DNA from: Chrysomallon squamiferum
Taxonomy: Eukaryota; Mollusca; Gastropoda; Neomphalida; Peltospiridae
Assembly: GCA_012295275.1 (NCBI GenBank)
Contig: CM022667.1
Location: 18,199,245-18,263,244, forward strand
DNA: 64,000 nucleotides
Direction of reading: 5' to 3'
Shown here: piece by piece, positions 27,754-38,855 of the stretch
How positions within the stretch are numbered: the stretch's first letter is position 1
Layout: each line of letters starts with the position of its first letter
Made by a program: the position numbers and the translations under genes
Notes under the pieces: generated by a model
The model's database searches: none
What the model saw: the letters and a program-made list of their open reading frames with translations, nothing else
Told to the model about the DNA's origin: nothing

Positions 27754-28181
27754 ATATGTCAAATAACCTTGTGTAGTCATGTGTTATTGTAATAACACAC
27801 TAATCATATATTTCTATTTACTTTAATGTTTTTATTAAGACTTTACGTTTGCTTCTGTTGTCTATTATAAAAATCAGTTTATATATTATAATTCCTGTAT
27901 TAATATGTGTATAAATCGATAGTAACAAGAAATTTTTGTACCCAAGTAAAGCTATATCAAGAAATCAAGGTACCCCATCAAACATCTTTTCATTACAGAA
28001 GAAAAATTATGACGAAGACGAAGAGTGGTAGCTAGTCCACAGTTATAGAAGGTAAATAAATTGGCTTGACATGAAAAAATTAAAATGAACATTATTTCTA
28101 CTGTATATATTAATAAGAAGGGTATGGGAAAGTAGAAAGAAGAAAAAAGAAAAAAGAATAAAACTAAATAAAACTAATAAA

Positions 28182-28237
<56 letters not shown>
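28182..28237. repeat. (AAT)n microsatellite
   Basis: Uninterrupted AAT units. It explains the poly-Leu minus-strand ORF 28043-28309. Confidence 0.95.
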
Positions 28238-28239
<2 letters not shown>

Positions 28240-29360
28240 TTAAAATGGAACAAAGAGAGAATTTGTTTGTCAACAATGTTGCAGTAATAATTAATAAATA
28301 AAATGACAAAACATAACTAAAATGAGATGAAATGTGGACACTATTAAAAAATAAAGAAATAAAAAGAAATAAAAAATGAATAAAAAATTAAAAGATTGAG
28401 AAAACATTTTATTTTTGTAATATAAAATTATGTAATTTAAAACAGTGTACACTGAACAAAAAAAGAAGAATTAATTAAATACAAATGTACAGTTACAACA
28501 GAAACAGTAATTACATAAATTATATTAATTCTATCACATTCCATGGACTGATGGACTGATGTACTGTTACTTCCTTTTTGGGGGTTTATTTACTTATTTA
28601 TCCTCCAAACACACTACTGACATGCATAGTTTTTGTAGATGAAAACAAAATCAGTTTGAATGACAGTAACTAATTATATATGGCTTGTTGATAGGTTTAA
28701 AGAGATATGTTAAATTATTTTGATCATAATGAAATTATTTAAAGAGATTCTGATTTACGTTTGTAACATTATTTACTTTACTGCTGTTAAGGTTCTGATG
28801 TCACATGATATCTGAAACTATATTTTATAATCCAACAGTATGGAAACATTAGAAGGAACTTATTAGAACATTTTTAGAATGTTCTGTCAGTGTAGTAGTA
28901 GTACATACATTTTTATTTTGCTTTAAGACTAATTACAATATAAAACTTACTAACTGTCACCTGCATTGTAATATTGTAAAATGTGAAATTTAATAGAAGT
29001 AAATGCAGTATTAACTGTATTAATAACACAATATGTTCTTTCTTACACTTTTTTGTTTTTCTTAATTAAAAGTAAAATATCATTATATTATAGTATATTT
29101 TACAAATAAAATTTCATCATATATTCTGTAAAAATATTTACCTATGTATAACAGTTAAAGTCTTTTGGTAACCTAGCCCTATATGGTTACCTAGTCATTT
29201 GTCAATGACACCTTTAAACTAACTTTCTCAGGTTTTTGAGGACAAAGTATGTTACATAATACTTAACAATTGTTGTAAAAACACATTTATCTGAATAATA
29301 CATCTGTTTGTCAAATTAAATCCATTTTGCAGATTCACAAATTGTTAGACAAAATATTTG

Positions 29361-29452
29361 TTGGAGCAAAAGTTCATAGAATTTAAGTGAAATTTAAAGA
29401 CAGTATTTAGATATTTATACATAGATTTGTTCATCACATTTTGTTCACCTTT
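29361..29452 (+). mobile_element. Mariner-like relic, copy 1 (truncated)
   Basis: TTGGAGCAAAAGTTCATAGA followed by a segment with CAGTATTTAGATATTTATAC and TTGTTCACC. It matches 35344-35463 along its length with substitutions. The terminal TTGGxxxxxCAAAAGTTxxTAG pattern resembles terminal inverted repeats of mariner elements, judged from memory. No transposase is present. Confidence 0.5.
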
Positions 29453-31011
29453 CAGAACAAGTGTGTATGTATATGTATATATATATATATACATTGTTAA
29501 ATAGGTGGTGTCTAATCTTATATATATATGTATGATCAAATGCCACCTTTTCAAAAATGTTACAAAGTTTTGTTCAATGCACAAGTTACTGGGAAAAGTT
29601 TAATATCAAAAGAAGGTACCCACATTTGCAATTTTAATTTTATTTTCATTTTGGCCATTTACATTGATTTTCTAAAGTATCAATTTCACTGTTTTCGAAA
29701 TATGTCCAGTTTTGTTTTACATCATCAGTATTTAATAGATGGATGCCATTGGTTTGTTAATAACATTTAAAAGTTTCTAACACTAATATTTTCTGTAGAA
29801 AACAATAGGAAAACAAAAGCAAAGTGTCTCCAGCCATGCTATATTTCTTTAATGAACTTTGTTATTTTAGATAAAGTTTGTTACATAAGGAATTAAAATG
29901 AAATGAATGGCAGTAAATTACAAGATTTCTGCTGTGTATAATGTATACAATAAAAAAAAGACATGCTTGAGATAAAAACAGCTTTCTCCCATTTGTTTTA
30001 ACAATGTGCTTTTGAATAGATTCAGCTTGGTCCCTTAGTTTAACTGGAACAGCTCATAATTAATAAGTTTTATGGCTGTTTTTAAATTCAAGTCCATACT
30101 TCAGACCACAGCATGCATGTTGTCACATTTATTACATTTTGTATAATAAACTCTATGTGCTCTATTTAACTGTTATATTCATGTATTATTGGGAGTGTTC
30201 TTTTTATACATTTTTATTTATTTATTATTTTGCTATTTAATTTATACGAAGTATAGTTGTTGTTTTTGTGTGCATTTTATCAATCTGAAGACTAACAATA
30301 TAAAAATTCCAGACTGATCTGTTTCAAGGTCATAGAATGTATCTAACTGACACACAGACCATCTTCATCAGATTTCCTATATCAACTTAGTTTAGTAACC
30401 TTATCAAAAGAACAGCAAAGATAAATATTTAATAATCAGTCTGGTAAAAATAATAATAATAACAATAATAATAATAATAAATACATGTTAATATTAAAGA
30501 TTATGAGAATGATCAAGAATCACATTATAAGTAATCATCTGAAAAGTTTAACACACACACATTCACAGAAACAAAATACAACACTGATATTAGTAATACA
30601 CACAAAAAAGTTAGAATCACAAGACTAAAAATTTATTAATAGTGGAAAAGATAAATCATTCATTTGCAGAAATAGGTTTTGTCATACTTGAACATATTAA
30701 ATTTCTTATTTTTTAAATATCAAACATAAGCTGTTTATTGAAAACAGTTAATTTAAAATAGTTTGTAAAACCATTAGACAAACTTAGTTTTGGGCTATCA
30801 TTAAAGATAAATCATTTTATATTTTTTCTTTTTGTCGTAACTTTCACACTGTTATTTATTTTATCCATTTATGATTATTATTATCATTGGGGTGCAGAAC
30901 AACAACAACAAAACACACACACAATAAACTTAAACAAAAATAAATGAAAAAAGTAATGAAAATAAATTACAGAATTGTATAAATTACAGTTTTATATGTA
31001 TATATGTATGT

Positions 31012-31012
<1 letters not shown>

Positions 31013-31052
<40 letters not shown>
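31013..31052. repeat. (CA)n microsatellite
   Basis: Perfect CA run of about 20 units, some 370 bp upstream of the PDPR-like start codon. Confidence 0.95.
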
Positions 31053-31056
<4 letters not shown>

Positions 31057-31369
31057 TGTACAGATACATGCATACATGAATAGAAAGAAAAAACTCACCA
31101 AAACAGAACAAATAAAATAAAATAAAAAAATAATAAAATAAAATGATAATAACAAAACAAAGAAAATAAACTTAAAAAGCAAGGCATTAACTATTAAAAA
31201 AAATAAAGGTAAATTATAAAGGTTAGTCATGCAGCTTAATGTGCTAGAGTCAGGCATGGATAAACTAAACATGCCTGTATTTCACCTGTTACATTATTAA
31301 TTTTGTTGTCAACAGGTAGCTAAGCTCTCTGGTTACTAGCAGTTGACAGATCAGCTGGTAGCAGTGGGT

Positions 31370-31402
31370 ATGAAGAGGTTGTGGTAAATGGATCAGCTCT
31401 GA
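31370..31402 (+). promoter_or_regulatory. Two head-to-tail upstream ORFs before the PDPR-like start
   Basis: ATG at 31370 reads M-K-R-L-W-stop (TAA 31385-31387). A second ATG follows immediately at 31388 and reads M-D-Q-L-stop (TGA 31400-31402). The main start follows 21 bases later at 31424. If the 5' UTR includes this segment, both could lower or condition initiation at the main ATG. A possible acceptor CAACAG at about 31311-31316 suggests that the segment may be the start of an exon. Confidence 0.4.
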
Positions 31403-31423
31403 ATCGTTCAGGAATCTCTAACT

Positions 31424-34400
31424 ATGTGGTGCAGAAGAGTGCACAATTTAAAATGTCGCTGTCTGTTATTGGTAAAGCATTCTTTAGTCAAAAGACAGAC
31501 TCGACTGTACACTGTAGTTCAGCCAGGTGATTTCAATGTGGTTCCAAAGCAGGCTCGAGTAGTTATTGGAGGTGGTGGTGTTATTGGAACATCTCTCGCC
31601 TATCATTTGGCTGAAAGAGGCTGGACTGATGTTGTACTTTTAGAACAAGGAAGGTTAGTGTTCATTTTTATATCACATTGTTTGGTAATGAAGTAATGTC
31701 TGTAATTTTAAAAATCAATATTATTTCAGTATTTTAATTGGTATATTTATTTTGTTTATAGAGTGCAGAAAATATAATATAAAATAAGTAAACATTTCAT
31801 TTTCATTTCAGTCCTGGTCAATAAAAATTAAAACTGATTTTCAAACAGAAAAGATTCTAGTTACATCTAGGTAGTCTAAAATCCTAATATTTTAAAACAA
31901 AAATATAAATAAATAATAAATTCAAAACAAAAAATAAATGTATAAATGAAAATTTTTAAAAATTAATAATAGCAAAATAAAACAGTTCAGATTCTAAAAG
32001 TTCCATAAAACTATTAAATTGCACAGAGCTAATGTTTCATTAAAAACAGTTCTGTATATTCTATAGATATTTTTATCTTTACCAGTCTGTCTAATTTAAT
32101 TATGCAAAATTGTAAGTATTTAGATTTTTAAATATTTTAATAAAAACTATACCAATTAAAAATATATGTATAAAAAAATATAAGAAAACAAAAAATAACA
32201 TAAATAATTTAAGAAATTAAACAATTACAAAAAAAAAGAATTTTAAAAGTAAATAAATAAATTTAAAAATTTAATAGAATAAAAATATATTATAATAAAT
32301 TTATATAAAATCATCTTATCAAAACTGATCCAGTTTAAAAGAAAATAAATTGCATATAATTTTAATTTTTTTTTTTTAAACTAATGTAAGTGAAATATGT
32401 TTTACAGCAAAGATAAAAATAAACTTATAAAGTAATTATTTTAGACTTACCTGTGGGACAACATGGCATGCAGCAGGTTTGGTTGGAACTGTTCGTGGAA
32501 GTGCAGCAGAATCAAAAATTTGTTCTTACAGTCGAGATTTGTACAAGAAACTTGAAGCTGATGGATATGGCATGGGTAAGAGGTTACAACAGTTTTGAAA
32601 ATTTATTAATTGTATTTAATGTATAATATACAATATAGTTTTAATGTGATAGAACGTTGTTATTTTTTCTTCTGTTGATTAACAGTTTGGATGGTGTCTT
32701 CCCGACTGGTAGAATTCCCAGTTCGTATAATTCCCATTTCGTAGAAAAAACTTGTCTACCGCAATACCTGGTTACCTCTGTTTATAATGAACTTGGCCTG
32801 TACATACATCTGGTTTCTTTCTAACATTCAGAGGCGGAGCATATTGTTCCTAAATCAATTATGTAACATACACCGAAAGCAGAATAAGCATTCACTACTC
32901 ATTTGTTGTAGATTTTTAGTTTTTCATTATGATCATCATCATCTTCATCCTTCTCATTATCATCATCATAATCATCATCATCATCAACATTATTATTACT
33001 ATAATATTATTTCTATTATTAGTGTTGTTGTTATTATTATTATTCATATTCTTCTTCTTCTTCTTCTTCTTCTTATTATTATTATTATTTAAGCTGGTCA
33101 TTTCTAATTCATAAACATTTCCTTTCCGTTACAAAACCACCACCAATAATAAACAATTTTACATCAATTTCATCTATCTGTTAAAATACAAAAAAAAAAA
33201 GAAAAAAAAAGTGGCACGATGTGTTTTTTGTTACTTCTCATGGCTTGCTTCTGTAAAAGAAAATGACAAAAATATTATAAATAACTAATTTTATTCAGCA
33301 ATATAATTTAAAAAATACATTTGATATATATGAGTAATTCACTTATAATCAGTAAATAGAATATGTGAACGTTACATTTATCATTAACTGTTTGAATTAA
33401 ACCATATTCAGCTTAAACATGTTCAAGATATATGTTACTGAGCATATTTACGTTATGCACACATACATATTCACATTGTGCACTTATTAAACAATATATG
33501 TGACATAGTACATTAATAGTATGTACACTAAAAATATTATGACCTGCAAATACTTTGGCTCTGACTGAAAAAGTTTATGTGAACGACCAAATCATCGGGA
33601 ATACTTTTAGATAAATACCTTCTTTTTTAATTATTTACATTCACTACATTCGATACATAGATTATTTCAATGCTTTATGCGATAAGCGATATCCATACTA
33701 CAATAATAGCTCATATTAAAGATGTAATTGGTTCCAAATTTCCGATAGTTAAGTGAGGTATCGTTTAGTGGGAGACTAATTTACATAGAATTAAGGTTAA
33801 AAGCAGTGGTTACTTTCTCGCTGATGAAATTTGACATAAAATGAAAAGGTGAAATAAGGAGAAATAAAACGACAGTTTAGACATAAATGATTTAATAGAT
33901 TATAGATATTAAGTAAACAGTAAATCATTTACAAATCATTTATACAAATACATTAAGAAATAATTATATGTTAATTTTTGTTATAGGTTAATTTTTGTTA
34001 GTTTTGGTTTCATTTAAGATAATGTATTTTGTTTCTAAAGTTATTGTCTTCCATTTCTTTTTATCATCAGCATTTGCTGGTATACTGTTATTCGTTTTGA
34101 CATACTGGAAGGGAAAATTACAAATGAGTTTAAGTCTAAATCGAAGCAGAAGAGAAAAGAGAATCAGAATATCAGATGGATGTATGACTGAGAGAAGCAC
34201 GTGAATGAATGAAAAACAAACGAAAACGGACTGAAAAACATGCATTGTATCCATTTGTATCATTTATTTTGAGCAATTAACTATTAAATTTCTATTTATA
34301 TAATTTGTAAAGAAAAAAGATCGTTAAAGTGGGATATCATTAAGCGAGATATTAATAATAATCACTTTCCAAATAATCTGGAACAGTTCATTACAATGAC

Positions 34401-37400
34401 TGAGGTAAAACCAAGCATGTAAGTAAGACCACTGAACCACATTTAGCCTTTCGACGAAATGGGAATTCTACCAGATGGGAGTAAGCCATTTGGATGTATG
34501 TATGTATAATATGGCTTTAATATGATACATGCTGACTTTTTATTTTAACTGTACATTCACAGGTTGGAGAGAGTGTGGAAGTATCAGTGTGGCTCGAACG
34601 AAGGACAGAATGGTGGATTTCAAGAGAAAAGAAGCACTTGCTAGGTGTCACTCTCTTAATTAATTAGAAAATTAATTTGGTTTTATATATAAAAATGTTA
34701 TATTTTAATTTTTTAATATTTTATAATAATTTTGTACAAATGAAAGAGAAAAGAACATGTTGCTACATAAATTTTATTTTGTTTTATTTTATGGTATTTT
34801 TTTACAAATGGCTGCTATAAAAGTAAATTTTTATCTGTTTGCTTTTCAGAGCACATGGTGCAGATGCTTTTATTGTTAATCCATCAGAAATTCAAAAGTT
34901 GTCTCCCTTGATCAACACCGAAGATGTTTGTGTAAGTTAAACATTACAAACAAAACCTTGCCACAACCTCAGTTTATGAAAGGATAAAAAGTATTATTCA
35001 TAGGATAACATTAATCAAATGATGCTAAATTGTAAATCAAAAAAATAAATAATAATAAAAATAAACAAAACAACATCCAAACCAATTTGAAATTTAATTA
35101 AAGATTGTGATGTTACTGAATTAAATCAAATGCACTAAAGAATATATGCTTATTGATATTAATATTCTGCATGTATTAAATAATTTATCATCATTTTATT
35201 TATTTTTATACATTCTGAAAATACAGGGAGGTTTGTATATACCTGGTGATGGAAAAATCACAGCCCCTGATGTTGCTATTGTATTGGCTGATTTAGCAAA
35301 ACAGAAAGGTAAAAATGTGTGTGAGTGTGTGTTGGTGTGTATTGGATTGGGACAAAAGTTCATAGCATTTTTTAAGTTAAATTCAAAGATAGTATTTAGA
35401 TATTAGTACATGGCTTTATTCAACCGTGTCCATATTGTTCACCACCTTTTGCCATCTTTTGGATTACATATTCACATATATATATATATATATATATCTA
35501 ACTGATAACTCATTTTCAGAATCACTAGGATCTATGAACTCTTAATTTAAAAACAGAAAAATAATAACTTTGCTTTATGTGATTTATTTATTTATAGTTT
35601 TTTTTCATGATACTTACTTAAAATGATGTGTAATTTATCTTAAAATATAAATATTTTTAAGAAAGCATTTGAAGAAGATTTATTTTTAATTTTTCATTTG
35701 TCACTGTTCAGGAGTACAGGTTTTTGAAGGGGTGCAGATCAAGAGAGTGTTGACAAAAAACAAATCACCTCAGGTGTCAGGACTGGAGACATCACATGGA
35801 TCTATGACTTGTGAATATTTTGTCAACTGTACAGGACAGGTTAATATTTTCACATTCTTAGCTTCATATATGACAGCTTACTAACATCAGCAGTGCCTGA
35901 CAGAAATGCCTTTCAATTTGTTGTTGTGTTTTTTCTTTAAGTCAATTTCATGAAATGGCACTCTCATATTGTTTAAACATGTATATTTATATATAATAAT
36001 ATAACTAATAATAATATAAAATAACTAATGCAGAAAATAATATTATGCTTTGAATAATTTTTTTTTATATTTTCATAAATTACTTTTTATAATATTTATT
36101 ATTCTTCTATATAAATTTTATTCAATTTATCTGATTTACATGAAAATTATATTTAAAATCTGATTTACTACACATTTGTTTGTAAAAGTAACAACTTTGG
36201 TTCTGTTTAGTGGGCAAGAGAACTTGGAAAACTGTCCAAGCCAAGAGTGCGGGTACCTCTACATTCATGTGAACATTTTTATGTTGTAACAAAACCCATA
36301 GAAGGAATTGATACCATGCATCCAGGTAATGAACAAATATTTCTTTGAATGTCCTACGAGTTAACAGATATAGTTAATTATGTACTTCATTATTTGTTTA
36401 GTAATAAGAATTTAATTGAATGAGGCTTAATGAAATATATCTAGTCTCACAATTTTTAAATTATTTCAGTCTATGTTTTTGAAATTTCAGCAAAAATAAT
36501 GCCTTACTACTTATTTTCTAAGGAAATTGTACATCATTTGTCTAAAATATCTATTTTAGTTAATGAAAAAGTAAACGGTTTATCTGACCTCTGTATTTCC
36601 TAAGTAACAAATTAATATATACTCTACTGGTTTCATTAAACAAAACAAAAACAAATTCAAAAAAAAAAAAAAAAAAATATTTAAACATTTTTAATGGAGA
36701 AAGACAGCAATATACATATTACAAATATTTCAGTTATACGTGACTATGATGGTATGGTATACATTCGTGAATGGAATGGTGGTCTGTTGGCGGGAGGCTT
36801 TGAGCCAGTCGCAAAACCAGTTTTTCATAGAGGCATTCCTGACAAATTTGAATTCCAGCTTCTGCCAGAAGATTGGGATCATTTTCGTATGTAATAATCA
36901 GTTCAATAAAATTTATTGTTATTATTATTTTGATTATTATGATTACTATTACTATTATTACTTTTTTTTTTTTTTTTAATTTTGTATTATTTTGGGGTGT
37001 CAGCTAATTGGAAAAAAAAAATAAAAACAAGTAAAATAAAAAAAATAAAAATAGAATAAATAAATATAACATAAAGGTATATAATTTCAAAGATTAGAAT
37101 TGTTTTTCCAGAAATCCTTCTGGATGAAATATTACACAGATTTCCAATGATGCAAGATGCTCAAGTACGTCAACTGATAAATGGACCAGAGAGTTTTACG
37201 CCAGATGGCAAAATAATCCTAGGAGAGTCAGCAGAGGTGAGAAAGACAAAGTATTTTTCTTGTTCTGGTGAGAAAACAAAAAGATATTTTTCTTATATCA
37301 CCTTTATTATTCCCATTTGTGCTACAGACGACAACAATTTTAATAAATTTGTCAGATTAAAATAGTTAAAAAATCAGATTCAATATATGTCGCATTAAAT

Positions 37401-38804
37401 CAAAAACAAAGTGTCAAAAATAAGAAATTGCATTAGATTTAATTTACAGTGTTCTGATACATTGCAAAACAGTTATGTTTTAATGACAAATCTTTAATGA
37501 ACATGCATCATATCAGTTTTAATTATTATGAAAAATATGTGTGAAAGCTAATTGTAATTTTTGAAATACAAAATTTAAATTGACACATTTCCATTCTAGA
37601 TAGATAATTACTTTGTTGCTGCTGGAATGAATTCACATGGTATTGCAATGGCAGGAGGAGTAGGTAAATACATGGCAGAGTGGATTATAAATGGCCGACC
37701 AAGTATTGACCTATGGTCAGCTGACATCCGCAGATTTGTCAGTCTCCATAACAATAAACGTTTTCTTGGCGAGCGTGTGAAAGAAATTCTAGGTTAGTTT
37801 TTATTACATATGATTTTCTGTATAGCTGGTAATAAAATAAACAAATTCTTATAATATGCTATCTAATAATGAAGGGGCTATTTTGATAAGTTATATTACA
37901 AAGATAAAATACAAACTGTCAATTACTTTATCCCATAAAGATTATGGGTATCACTGTCCTTTTATTAGTTGATTGAATAATAATACATTTTTAAAATAAA
38001 ATTACTTTGATTACTATTATTTTTTTATTTGATTATTACACACACACAAATACAAATATACATACACATACACTCACACACACATATGCACACATATAAA
38101 TACTTAAACACACACAAACACAGGCACTCACATGCATCCAACTATAATGATCTTTGTCAGGACAACAGTATAGCGTGCCCTACCCAAGAAAGGAATATGT
38201 CACTGGAAGAAAGTTGAGAACATCACCACTTCATACCAGACTGGAAGGGTTTGGTGCCTACTTTGGAGAAACCATGGCCTATGAAAGAGCTATGTGGTTT
38301 ACTTCACAGTCTGAAGGTATAATTATTTAACAGAATAATTACTTTTGGTTTTAATTTTACATTTTAAAATATGAATCTGCACAAGTCGTATTATAATAAG
38401 AATTGTAACAGAATGGTTAATTGTTACTAAATAAAATAAAAATCAGCGGAAATGTTTTTTTAATTTTTATTTTATTATAACAAACAAAATCATAGTTTTT
38501 ATTAAATTCTGAGGTGTCAAACAATTAATAGATAGAAACTTATAAAACTGATGATCAACAGAACATTTTAAATAAGTTAATCTTTCTTTTGGGTTTAAAG
38601 ATGAGAAGGCATATAAACCAACTTGGGGAAAACCAAGCTGGTTTGAATCAGTTCAGGAGGAGTACTGGGCCTGTAAAGAGAGAGTCTGTCTCATAGATAT
38701 GTCATCTTTTGCAAAATTTGAAATAAAGGTATGTTATTATGAAAGGGTTTAAATACATTGTATAAACTTTTGTCAGGGTTATTGATTAGTTAAGTAATTT
38801 AAAA

Positions 38805-38855
<51 letters not shown>

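Larger units (their letters stand above)
28240..31310. other. AT-rich stretch, no gene seen
   Basis: Contains a mariner-like relic (29361-29452, listed separately), an (AAT)n-like run near 30447-30480 and a (CA)n tract at 31013-31052. ORFs here are short and unrecognisable. The 5' flank and promoter of the PDPR-like gene should lie in or before this part, but I see no clear core promoter. Confidence 0.5.

Noticed and set aside
32787-33114. ORFs of 61-101 codons on both strands
   Set aside because: Produced by TCA, ATT and CTT triplet runs within the intronic element.
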